A DNA stretch of 64,000 nucleotides from Mycoplasma sp. Bg1 (lineage in GTDB: Bacteria; Bacillota_I; Bacilli_A; Mycoplasmatales; Hepatoplasmataceae), in the NCBI GenBank assembly GCA_001641205.1, contig LSMX01000003.1:1-64000 (forward strand), written 5' to 3'. Shown here in pieces: positions 53,435-63,357 of the stretch (the first letter of the stretch is position 1; each line of letters starts with the position of its first letter). The position numbers and the translations under genes are program-made. The notes under the pieces were generated by a model. The model was not told the DNA's origin, searched no databases, and was given only the letters and a program-made list of their open reading frames with translations.

Positions 53435-53878
53435 ATGTTCACAGAAGATAATATTTTAATTTTAAATAAAAAGACAACAAGTAAAGATGAACTTTTTCAC
53501 ATAATTGCTAAAAAAGGAATTGCCCTTGGTTGTGTTGAAAACGATGAGGAATCTATATTTATTGGTTTTAAAGAACGCGAAGCCTTAGGAACAACTGGAT
53601 TTCAAGATGGATTTGGAATTCCCCATTGTAAAATTCCAATAATCAAAAAACCAACAATTATTTTTGTTAAAAGTTTGATAGCTATTGAATGAGATTCTTT
53701 AGATAAAAAACCTTTAGAAAATTTATTTGCATTATTCATTCCTGTTGATAATAATGATCAACACTTAGAAATGTTGGTAAAAATTTCAAGAAAATTAATG
53801 GATGAAAATTTTAGAAATAAAGTAAAAAACACAAATAAACCAAAAGAATTATATGAAATAATTAGTGAAGTAATTTAA
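53435..53878 (+). CDS. PTS fructose-type EIIA
   Basis: The 147-residue protein has the EIIA-Fru/Mtl fold with the phosphorylated His64 in GFGIPHCK, preceded by FKEREALGTTGFQDG, and a helical LEMLVKISRKLMD end. It passes phosphate from HPr to the EIIB domain encoded six bases upstream. In E. coli MngA the A domain is fused; here it is a separate protein. Confidence 0.93.
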
Positions 53879-53936
53879 TTTTATTAGTTATTAATTAATA
53901 ATGAAATATACTATATTTATTATAGGAGCAAATTAA

Positions 53937-54797
53937 ATGATTTTAAGTATTGATATTGGTGGATCAAAGATAAAATATGGATTTATAAACCAAAAAGGGG
54001 AATTATTTTCTCCTCAAAAATTTGATACACCTTCATCTTATCAAAAGCTTTTAGCTGAAATTGGGTTAATTATAAAAACTAGTACAAAGAAAATTGACGG
54101 AATTGCAATTAGTACTGCTGGGGTAGTTCATGAAAATGGATTAATCGGTGGACTTGCGGCTATTCCCTATATTTTGGAAAAAAACATGAAATTAATTTTT
54201 GAAAAAGAATTTAAGATGAAAATTAGTGTTGAAAATGATGCAGATTGTACTTCATTATCTTATTTATGAGAGGAAACTCAGGTAAATAGTTTAATTAGTA
54301 TTTCAATTGGCACTGGTGTTGGCGGATCAATAATTTTAAATAATCAACTATATAAGGGACATGATGATTGAGTAGCAGAATTAGGATTAATCTCTATTTG
54401 ATTACCAAATAAAACTATTTCTGTTCATAAATCTATTTCTACTAGTTGTGTTTTAAAAAGAATAAATAAACATTATGAAAATTTAATTACTGGACAAAAA
54501 GCTTTTGAATTATATAAACAAAATGATGTAATAGTAATGAAATATTTTCAGCAATGATTCAACAATATTGCTCAATTAATAATTAATCTTGAATATTTAT
54601 TAAATCCTCAAATTATTTTATTAACTGGTGGAGTAACAAAACAGAAATTATTCCTAGAACAAATATTAATAGAAAGAAAAAATATTGTTCAAAAAAATGA
54701 TCTCCATAAGTTTTCAACAAAAATAATTTGTTCAAAACATGCAAATAATGCAAATATTTTAGGAGCAGCTTACAAATGATATAATTTCTATTCTTAA
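53937..54797 (+). CDS. ROK family sugar kinase
   Basis: The 286-residue protein has the ROK ATP motif LSIDIGGSKIKYGFI, the catalytic Asp in VENDADCTSL, ISIGTGVGGSII and IILLTGGVT, typical of ROK kinases. The zinc-binding CxCGxxGCxE motif is missing and the GExGH site reads AELGLI, as in a minority of short ROK proteins. It may phosphorylate a sugar set free by the GH1 or GH38 enzymes (glucose, mannose or N-acetylmannosamine). The substrate cannot be decided. It closes the sugar island; a strong terminator follows. Confidence 0.85.
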
Positions 54798-54843
54798 ACT
54801 TAAAGGTTATTTAATTAAAATTAACAACTAAATTAAACAATAT

Positions 54844-54876
54844 GAAAAAGAAGAGCATAGCTCTTCTTTTTCAATT
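54844..54876 (+). terminator. Terminator ending the sugar island
   Basis: GAAAAAGAAGAGC pairs with GCTCTTCTTTTTC around a 3-base loop. It is the last element before the housekeeping row resumes; a TATATAATAATAG box near 54930 is a plausible promoter for nif3. Confidence 0.85.
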
Positions 54877-54986
54877 ATTTTGTTTATTTTTAAAAAAATA
54901 CAACTATTACCTTAGATATAAAGTGTTAAATATATAATAATAGTAGTAATAATATGTATTAAATAAATGATATTGAGGCATTAACA

Positions 54987-55742
54987 ATGAAAAGAAAAGA
55001 ACTTATACAAATTTTACAAGAACAATTTCCAAAAGAAGCAGCTTGATTAGAGGATTTTATTGGTTTACAAATCGAAGGAAAAGATGAAGTCAAAACAATA
55101 ATGGTTACTCTTGATTTAACAAATGATGTAATTTTTCAGGCGACTAGTCAACATGTTGATATGATTATTACTCATCATCCTTTTTATTTTGGAGAAAAAG
55201 AAGAAATTTTGTTAAAAGATAATTTTAAAAAAGCACAATATGATTTATTAACAAAATTAAATATTAATATTTTAGTAATTCATACTAATGCAGATTTTAA
55301 TCCTAATTCTATTGCTTTTCATCAAGCTAATGCAATTAATTTAGAAAACATTGAACAATTAAATTTAAATCAAGGAGTATTTGGAACTTTTAAAGAAGAA
55401 ATTCAATTAGATGAATTTGTGGAATTATTAAGAAAAACTTTTGAACTTAATTATGATTTTCGAACTAATACCACTCCAAATGCAACTATTAAAAATGTTA
55501 TTTTTGGTTCTGGAGCTGCAGGTGATCTTATTGGTTTACAAAATTATGAAGATAGTTTGTATGTTATTGGTGAAATGAAGCATCATCAATGAATTGAAGC
55601 TAATGAAAAAGGAATTAAAATTTTAGAAATTGGACATTTTTCTGAATTTATATTTAAAATTATTATAAAAATTTATTTAGAACAAGAAACTGACTTAAAA
55701 GTAATTTTCTCAAAGGAACAAAATGGATATAAAACAATTTAA
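54987..55742 (+). CDS. Nif3-like dinuclear metal centre protein
   Basis: The 251-residue protein has MIITHHPFYF near residue 60 and VIHTNADFN near 95, both metal-binding parts of the NIF3 / GTP cyclohydrolase I type 2 family, and a C-terminal GEMKHHQWIEANEKG (usual GExxHH). The central PII-like insertion of longer members is absent. The function is unknown in most bacteria. In Firmicutes it follows trmK directly; here 14.7 kb separates them. The next gene overlaps it by 20 bases. Confidence 0.88.
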
Positions 55743-56838
55743 AATTGATCCTCAATTAATCTTATATTTAGAAAACAAAGGAATAAGCAACTATATGCCA
55801 ATACAAGATAAAGTTATTCCTTTGTTATTGAAAGATAAACAAGTAATTGTTGAGGCACCAACTGGAACAGGAAAAACATTGGCTTTTTTATTGCCAATTA
55901 TTTCTAAATTAAATTTAGAAAACAAAAATGTTCAAGCTATTATTGCTGTTCCTACAAGAGAACTAGCAAAACAAATTTGAAATGTCATTCAAGAAATAAA
56001 AAAATATCAAAATAATTTTACAACTCTTCTTGCTATTGGTGGAGAAGATATTAATCGTCAACTGCTTAAATGAAGTAGAATGCCGCAGTTAATAATTACA
56101 ACACCTGAACGTCTTACAAAATTAATGGTTTTAAATTCTATAAAATTAACTAATTTAAAATATTTAATAATTGATGAAGCAGATATGATGTTAGACTTCG
56201 GATTTATGGAAGAACTTGAACAATTTGTTGAAAAAAATGTTTCTAAAAATAAACTTATTTATGGATTATTTTCTGCAACACTTCCTTTGGAAGTCCAAAA
56301 TTTTATCAAAAAAAGAATTCATGGTGAAGTAAAAAATATCCAAATTATTCAAGAAGAACAATTAAAAATTAATCTTATAAAAGCACATAATAATGAAAAA
56401 GAAAAAGTTTTAATTAATTTATTAGAAGCAGATATTTTTAATCCATTTTTTGCTTTAATTTTTGCAAAAAGTAATGAAGAAGTCAAAAATGTTTATGCTT
56501 TTTTAAAAAATAAAGGTCTAAAAAATCTTGATTATTTTACTAGTGATTTATCACAACGTGAAAGAAATAGAGTTTTAAAATCAATTAATAACCTTGAGAC
56601 AATTTATTTAGTAACAACTGATTTAATTGCAAGAGGAATGGATTTTCCTGGAGTTAGTCATGTTATTAACTTTTCTTATCCAAATGATCTTTCTTATTAT
56701 AGACATCGAATTGGAAGAACAAATCGAAATAATATAAATGGATCCATCTATGATATTTATGAAGATAAAGATAAAGATAAAATAGAAATTATTAAGAATA
56801 AAAACCCTTTTTTAAAAATGGAAAGGTTTAAATTTTAA
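55723..56838 (+). CDS. DEAD-box RNA helicase (CshB-like)
   Basis: The 371-residue protein has the Q motif (YMPIQDKVIPLLL), motif I APTGTGKT, Ia VPTRELA, Ib TTPERL, motif II DEAD, motif III SAT, motif V TDLIARGMDFP and motif VI HRIGRTNR. It is the minimal helicase core without a C-terminal extension. Position after nif3 and before nfo matches cshB in Bacillus, linked to ribosome assembly and cold. It overlaps nif3 by 20 bases and ends one base before nfo. Confidence 0.92.
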
Positions 56839-56839
56839 A

Positions 56840-57700
56840 ATGGAAAAAAAGGCTTTATTAGGGGCACATATTTCTTTTAAACATGAAGAGCAATTATGAG
56901 GATCAATTAGAGATTTACTTTCAATTGGTGCAACCTCAGGAGCACTATATATTTCTGATTCAAGAGGATATCGTAAATCATTTTTAATTAATAAAGAAAA
57001 ATCTCTTGCTGGAAAAAAACTTGCAGAAGAAAATGGTTTTGATATTAAAAATATTATTGTTCATGCTCCAATGGTGGGTAATTTAGCAAATATTGAAAAA
57101 GATAAGGATACTTGAGCATTAACTGTTGAATCTTATACAAAAGATTTAAAAAGATTAAAAGAAGCGGGTTTAAAATACTATAATTTTCATCCTGGTTCAG
57201 CTTTAGATCAAGAATTGGGAATAAAACAATGTGCAAAAGGAATTAATCAAATGCTAAAAGATACCTCAGGAGATGAAACAATTGTATTAATTGAAACCAT
57301 GATGAAAAAAGGTAATTATATTGGAAAAAACTTTTTTCAAATAGCCAAAATTATTGATTTAGTAAAAGATAAAACTCGAATTGGAGTTTGTCTTGATACC
57401 TGCCATGTTTGAGATGGTGGCTATGATATTAAAAATGATTTAAGTGGAGTTTTAAAAGAGTTTGATAATGTTATTGGTTTAAATTATCTATTAGGATTAC
57501 ACATTAATGATTCAAAGAATGAGCTTGGTTCTGGGAAAGATCGTCATGAACTTATCGGCAAAGGATATATTGGTTTAGAGGCTTTACATGCAGTCGTAAA
57601 TCATCCATTATTAAAAAATTTACCAAAAGCATTAGAAACCCCATATGGAAAAGATGATTTTAGAAAATGATCAGGGGAAATACAAAAACTCATTAATTAA
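56840..57700 (+). CDS. nfo: Endonuclease IV (AP endonuclease)
   Basis: The 286-residue protein has the endonuclease IV metal ligands in order: GAHIS near residue 8, IIVHAPM near 70, YNFHPGSAL near 115, VLIET, GVCLDTCHVWDGGYD near 185, HINDSKNELGSGKDRHELIGKGYIG, and ALETPYGKDD. It cuts abasic sites in base excision repair. The stop codon sits in a terminator hairpin. Confidence 0.96.
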
Positions 57701-57714
57701 TGAGTTTTTGTTAC
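57683..57714 (+). terminator. Terminator after nfo
   Basis: CAAAAACTCATT pairs with AATGAGTTTTTG around a 4-base loop, followed by TTAC. The nfo stop codon lies in the loop and right arm. Confidence 0.75.
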
Positions 57715-57746
57715 TAATTTATTACTAATAGTAATATAATAAAACT

Positions 57747-58898
57747 ATGGAGAAAAATACTTTTTATACAAATAAAAAATATTATTCAAAAAGAGACCTA
57801 ATTGATAATTTTACTAATAAAATTGAAATAGATTCTACTTGGAAAAAAATTGAAGAATATCGTCAAATTTATTCTTATGCACTTCCTGCAAATTATAATT
57901 ATTCAAAAAAAATATTTATTGTTCAAACTCCAGTAATTTTACAAAAAGAGATTAATTTATTAAATAAAGTAAATAATTTTTATCGAATTTTTATTAATGC
58001 TATTGGTGAGAAATATAATACAAAAATTATTAATGAGGAGATTCAAAATTTAGGTTTTTTTGAAGATTTAAAATATGTTGCAAAAAATAGAATGAAAATT
58101 GATATTCCTGATTTTACCCTTGAAAGTATTATTTTTGATGGAATTGATGTTCATGAAAAAAATGAACTTGCTGCAAAGAAAATTTATAATTTAATGAAAA
58201 CATTTGCAAGAGAATACAAAGGATTAAGTTATTTAACTGAAGAATTATTTCCCAATATTATAACTAAAGATAAAATTAATCAGATTGATATTGACATTAA
58301 AGAAGCAATTAATTATAAAAATCTTAATTCTTATGTAACAAAATCAGCAATTATTTATTTTTTAATTTGACAAAAAATAAAAGATAATAAATATGATATT
58401 ATTGCAATGCTATTAATTCAATCATATTTATTTAAAACTTCTTTTTCTGCTTTAGTTTCAACTGCAAGATTTTCTGCTTTATTTAATTCATGAATTAATA
58501 GATTTGAAGAAGCTTGTCAAAATATCGATGAAAATGATGGGGATTTAACTTATTTGTATCTTATTTTTATTGAATTTTTTCATGAACTAGTTCAACATAC
58601 AACATATGAAACAATTAATTTTACAAACGATAAAAATCTTAGCAATGTAGTAATTACAAGAAGAACTAAAAATTTAGATTTTAATAAATTAATAAAAATG
58701 TTTCCAGATCTTTCTTCTAAACAGGCAAAATTTTATATTCAACATAAAATTAAAGGAACATATTATACAGTTGATGATTTTAAAATTAAAATGCAAACAT
58801 CTTATGAAACTGCAAGATATTCAATGGAAAAGTTAGAAAAAATTGGACTTTATCAAAAACAAAAAATAGGTAAAAAATATGTCTACAAATCAAAATAG
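57747..58898 (+). CDS. Uncharacterised protein with a winged-helix-like C-terminus (possible degenerate Fic-type)
   Basis: The 383-residue product is soluble and mostly helical. The last ~65 residues (FPDLSSKQAKFYIQHKI ... SYETARYSMEKLEKIGLYQK ... KKYVYKSK) look like a winged helix of the type that ends Fic-family proteins, where TARxxxxxLxxLGI is usual. The Fic catalytic motif HPFxxGNGR is not visible; the corresponding middle region has SALVSTARFSALFNSWINRF instead. So it may be a Fic-like protein without catalysis, or an unrelated DNA-binding protein. It has its own TAATATAATAA box upstream. The next gene overlaps its end by 20 bases. Confidence 0.6.
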
Positions 58899-59574
58899 TT
58901 CTTCAAAATTAAGAAATATTTTTGTAATAAAAGAACAAACTCACAATTTTGTAGTATTATTTTTAGCAATATTATTAATTTTTTTATCTTCATTTTTTTT
59001 ATATGAATGTTTAAAATGAGAACAAAGTATTTCTATGGGAATTATTTTGGTAGTTATTTTCTTCATTTTTGGTTTTTTTAAAATTATCACTAGTAGTTTA
59101 TTGCTAATTAAACTTAAAAAAATAAAAAATGAATTAGAACCCAAAAGATTAAACTTTTATATTTATCAATCAAGTTGAATGAGAAAAAGAATAGCTACTA
59201 TTTGAACAACATTGTCATATTTAACAATATTTTTATTCATTTTTTTAATTTATTTAATAATTAATTTATTTAATAAAAATTTATTATTAAATAAATTAAT
59301 TCTCATTTCTTATGCAATTTCTTTTTTCGGAATAATTTTTATTGGTTTTATTAATTATAAAATAATGAATAATAATTTGGAAAAAGGAAAAAGATATATT
59401 TCTATTAAAAAAATTAATTCATATGAAAATATTTTACAAGCAGAAGAATGAAATATTTTTTTTAAAAAATGTTATATCTATTTACTTTTTTCTTTATTTA
59501 TTATTCCCTGAATTTTTATGTTAAGTTCTAAATTTAGAATAAAACTTAATATTTGAATAAAAAAAATAAGATAA
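58879..59574 (+). CDS. Uncharacterised membrane protein
   Basis: The 231-residue product has about five hydrophobic segments (~25-45, 55-80, 110-135, 140-165, 200-220) with basic loops, and UGA Trp codons throughout. No family recognised. It overlaps the preceding gene by 20 bases, so the two are probably translated together and may work together at the membrane. Its stop codon lies in the left arm of a terminator hairpin. Confidence 0.65.
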
Positions 59575-59602
59575 AAAAACAATTATTTTTTATCTTATTT
59601 AT
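59564..59602 (+). terminator. Terminator after the membrane protein gene
   Basis: AATAAGATAAAAAA pairs with TTTTTTATCTTATT around CAATTA, followed by T-rich sequence. The stop codon of the preceding gene is in the left arm. Confidence 0.75.
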
Positions 59603-59607
59603 TATTG

Positions 59608-59717
59608 TATATACTACTCATAATTAAAATATTATCTATATTTTTTTATACATATAATTTTTGTAATTGGTTGAAAATATTAATTATAAAGTGAAACCAA
59701 GAATTAAGGAGATTAAA
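59608..59717 (+). promoter_or_regulatory. Promoter region of the sulfur module, copy 1
   Basis: GTATATACTACTCATAATT starts a segment repeated at 63010. A run of seven T (59641-59647) lies directly before ACATATAAT, with TATAAT at 59653-59658 as the likely -10 box. The copy at 63010 has 15 T at the same place. The ribosome site AAGGAG at 59707-59712 precedes the ATG. Confidence 0.6.
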
Positions 59718-61418
59718 ATGAATGAAAATAAAAGAATTCTAATTGCAGGTGGAGTGGCCGCTGGTGCTGGTGCTGCAGCAAGATCTAGAAGACTTGATGA
59801 AAATGCAGAAATTATTATGTTTGAAAAAGGACCAGATGTTTCTTTTTCAAATTGTTGTTTACCATATCATATTTCAGGACATGTTGCAAAAATCAATACA
59901 TTACTAATGATGGATCCTGTAAAATTTTGAAATCAATATCGAATTATTGCGAAAACAAATCATGAGGTTACAAAAATAAATCCTGAAGAAAAAACAATTG
60001 TTGTTTTTAATAGTGAAACAAATGAAGAAAAAATTGAACACTATGATGAACTTATTTTGGCAACAGGAGCAAGAGCAAAAAAATTAGAAATTGATGGACT
60101 TGAAAATATGCCTTCTTTCTTTTTAAAAAATGTATTTGATTTAAGACAAATTATGAATCATATTAATATTGAAAAACCTTCACATATGACAATTATTGGT
60201 GGAGGATATATTGGAATTGAAGTTGCAGAAAACTTAAAAGAAGCAGGAATTGAAGTTACAATTGTTGAATATTCTAACCAAGTACTTGCTCCAATTGATT
60301 TTGATATGGTTCAAATAGTACATAAAGAATTACTTGATCAAGGAATTGATTTAAGATTAAATTCAAAAATTACTAAAATTGAACAAGGAAAAATCATTAT
60401 TAATGGTGATGAAGAACTTGAAACTAATGGAATCATTGTTGCTGCAGGAATTGTTCCGAATACTGAATTTGCAATTAAATCAGGAGTAAAAGCAACAGAT
60501 AAAAACTTTATTGTTGTTGATGAAAAATTTAGAACAAATTTAGACCATGTTTATGCAGTTGGAGATATTATTGAAGTTACTGATATTCTTGGAGAAAGAA
60601 AACCAATTTCACTTGCAGGACTTGCAAATAAACAAGGAAGATTTGTTGCTGATGTAATTTATGGAAAAGAAATTATTAATCGTAAAGCAATAGGATCATC
60701 TGTTGTAAAAGCTTTTGATGTTACAGCAGCTGCAACAGGATATAATGAAAAATACTTAATGAGCAAAGGAATTGCTTATGATAAAGTAATTATCATGCCA
60801 AAAACTGCAGTTGGAATTATGCCTGAAGCTAGATCATTATATTTAAAAGTACTTTGAGATAAAAATACTCATTTAATTTTAGGAGCACAAGCACTTTCAA
60901 AAGGATATGGGGCAGAAAAAAGAATTGATATTATTGGAGTATTTATTAAACATGATATTCCTGTTCAAGATTTAATTGATGTTGAACCTTGTTATGCACC
61001 GCCATATGCAACAGGAAAAGATGCAGTTAACTTTGCAGGATATGTTGCAAGAAATATTATTAATAGGGACTTTAAACAAGTTACATTTGATAAAACAAAA
61101 GAATTATTAGATGATGGTCAAGTAGTAATTGATACTAGAGAACCAGATGAATATGAACAAGGACATGTAGAAGGAACAGTTAATATTCCAATGTCTCAAT
61201 TTAGAGATAGACTTAGTGAAGTTCCAAAAGATAAACCAGTGTATTTACATTGTAGATCTGGACAAAGATCATATAATACATGTTTATATTTACAAAGCTT
61301 AGGATATGAAAATGTTTATAACATTGCAGGATCATTTGCTTTGATGTCAAATTATTATGACACATTAACAAGATTATATGGAGAAGAAAATATTCTTACA
61401 AACCCAATATTTGATTAA
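59718..61418 (+). CDS. cdr: CoA-disulfide reductase fused to a rhodanese domain
   Basis: The 566-residue protein has an FAD/NAD(P) reductase (1-~450): RILIAGGVAAGAGAAARSRR, the catalytic Cys46 in SFSNCCLPYH (usually NCGLPY, so a second Cys replaces Gly), TIIGGGYIGIEVAENL and VYAVGDI. A rhodanese domain (~465-560) carries VIDTREPDEYEQGHVEGTVNIP and the active-site Cys512 in HCRSGQRS. Such CoADR-rhodanese proteins reduce CoA disulfide, CoA persulfide or polysulfide. The YeeE-type transporter directly downstream suggests sulfur handling. Start is ATG 59718 after AAGGAG; upstream in-frame codons to a TTG at 59667 are not used. Confidence 0.92.
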
Positions 61419-61435
61419 GATATTTAGAAAAAAAT

Positions 61436-62902
61436 ATGACTGAGAATAATAGAAATAATTCTTGCGATACAAAGAGCGTAGGAAAAAAACCAGAAACAAA
61501 TCAATTAAGACAATTTATTATTGCTATGGGAGTACTCCTTATTTTAATAATATGTATTGCTGTACAATTTGGTACAAATCAAGATGGATTTGTTAAAGGT
61601 CTTGATTCAGAAGCAGAAAATTATGGATTTCATGATGCAAAAGTAATAAGTCTTTACATGATTGAAGGTTTTGTCTTAGGTTATGTTTTACAAAGAGCTT
61701 TCTTTGGATTTACTAGTGCCTTTACAAAACCATTAAAATTTCATGATTTTAGTACTTCAAAAGCAGTTTTAGTTTTACTTTTAGTTTCAACTTTTGCAAT
61801 TACCTTTGCTCAAGTTGGCATAAATTATGCAGCTGGAGAACAAGTTCCAAATCAATGACACACAGGTGATCAATTACGTGGATATGATTACTATCTTATA
61901 AGAGGAAATGCAATTTCATTTTCACTAATTTTAGGAGGACTTCTTTTTGGAGTGGGAATGACCTATGCAAGTGGATGTGCTTCTGGAACTTTAAGTCATT
62001 GAGCAGAAGGAAATGCTAGAGGATTGTTTGTAATTATAGGATTTATGATTGGTGGATTTGTTGGAATTATCTTTAAAGAGGCAATGACTAACCAAAATAG
62101 CTGAATGGGGAAAGGACCATATATTTCCTTTTGAGATGCAATGGGAGTAGTTGGAGGAATGATATTTAATCTTTTCTTAATTTCTATGGTTTATGTTTTT
62201 ATTTTATATCTAGAAAAAAAATGAGGAAATAAAGACAAAATTAAAAAACAAAAAGATTTTGTAAAAATTCAAGATGATATGTATGAACAATTTAGACCAA
62301 GATTTATTAAAAATGAGAAATTATCAAGAACTTATTATTCCTTATTTACAAGAAATTACACAATTATGACGGGTGCTTTAGTAATTGCGGTTATTGGAGT
62401 TTCTATTTATACTGCTACGGGAACCTTTGGAATTTCTACTACTTATGCAATGTGGCCAACATATGCAGTATCTGGAATTTTTGGTGATGTAGAAAAAGCA
62501 ACTTATGGAACAGGAATTGTTGTAGATGGCACATTAACCTTAGGGTTATCTCCAGAACAAATTTTAATGGTTAATAGTGGATGATATGGATTTTGACGTG
62601 ATGGAGAATCATGACAAGATATTATGATTATTTTTGGAGCATTATTTTCAATTTTAATGCAAGGAAAATTCAAATTTAAAAGTAATAATTTAAGTGTTAA
62701 AAGAGCTTCTATCTTCTTAATGGGGGGAATTCTTATGGGATTCTCTACTCGAATTGGTGGAGGATGTAATATTGGAGCACTATATGATCCAATTATTACT
62801 GCTTCATTATCTGGATATGTATTTGGAATTGGAATGATGGGAGGAGCATTTATTGCTTATCAGTCATTTAAAATAATTGATCCTCCAAGCATGACAGATT
62901 AA
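61436..62902 (+). CDS. YeeE/YedE family sulfur-compound transporter
   Basis: The 488-residue membrane protein has about ten helices in two related halves. Each half carries the conserved cysteine loop of the family: SGCASGTLSHWAEGN (Cys181) and RIGGGCNIGAL (Cys444). YeeE (TsuA) imports thiosulfate; the cysteines relay it through hydrogen bonds. The first ~27 residues are polar with a single Cys. It starts 17 bases after the CoADR-rhodanese gene and is probably co-transcribed. A paralogue begins at 63358. A substrate other than thiosulfate is possible. Confidence 0.9.
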
Positions 62903-62926
62903 ATATAATTAATAAATATTATTAAT

Positions 62927-62958
62927 AAAAAAGGACTTGGAAAGGTCCTTTTTTATTA
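62927..62958 (+). terminator. Terminator after the first YeeE gene
   Basis: AAAAAAGGAC pairs with GTCCTTTTTT around an 8-base loop. It separates the two copies of the sulfur module. Confidence 0.9.
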
Positions 62959-63009
62959 AATTTTATAATTAATGTTAAATAAAGCAAAGAAATATATGTT
63001 TATTTTTGT

Positions 63010-63105
63010 TATATATACTACTTATAATTTAATATTTTTTTTTTTTTTTAGTACATATAATTTTTTTAATTGGTACAAAAAAAGCCAAGTAGTGGGGAGA
63101 TTTAA
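63010..63105 (+). promoter_or_regulatory. Promoter region of the sulfur module, copy 2, with T15
   Basis: ATATATACTACTTATAATTT ... GTACATATAATTTTTTTAATTGG follows the order of 59608-59717. The T run is 15 long (63035-63049) against 7 in copy 1, directly before the TATAAT box at 63056-63061. A GGGGAGA remains where the ribosome site was. Confidence 0.6.
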
Positions 63106-63347
63106 ATAGATAAAATAAAATAATTTTCATTGTAATTTAATTATTATTGAAGTAATTATTACATAGAAAAATATTCAAAATTTTAAGATTATAATTAAAA
63201 TTTAACTATATTAAAGCTTTGAAAATAAATTTATTTATACATAACTTATATTTGCAAAGTTTAGAATATAAAAATAATTATAATATATTAATAAATTATA
63301 TTGAAAGGAAAATATTTTAACTAATTATCTATTTGATTAAGATATTT
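63106..63347 (+). pseudogene. Remnant of a second CoADR-rhodanese gene
   Basis: GGGGAGATTTAAATAGATAA aligns with the AAGGAGATTAAAATGAATGA start of the gene at 59718, with the ATG now ATA (63106-63108). Most of the gene is gone. The last part returns: TATTTGCAAAGTTTAGAATA matches TATTTACAAAGCTTAGGATA in the rhodanese domain, and ATTTGATTAAGATATTT matches the sequence around the old stop codon. About 240 of 1,700 bases remain, with several stops. The gap 62903-63357 holds nothing else besides the terminator and promoter copy. Confidence 0.8.
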
Positions 63348-63357
63348 TTAAAAGAAT

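Noticed and set aside
59667..59717. Upstream TTG start for the CoADR-rhodanese gene
   Set aside because: It would overlap the probable -10 region and has no ribosome site; ATG 59718 follows AAGGAG at proper distance.
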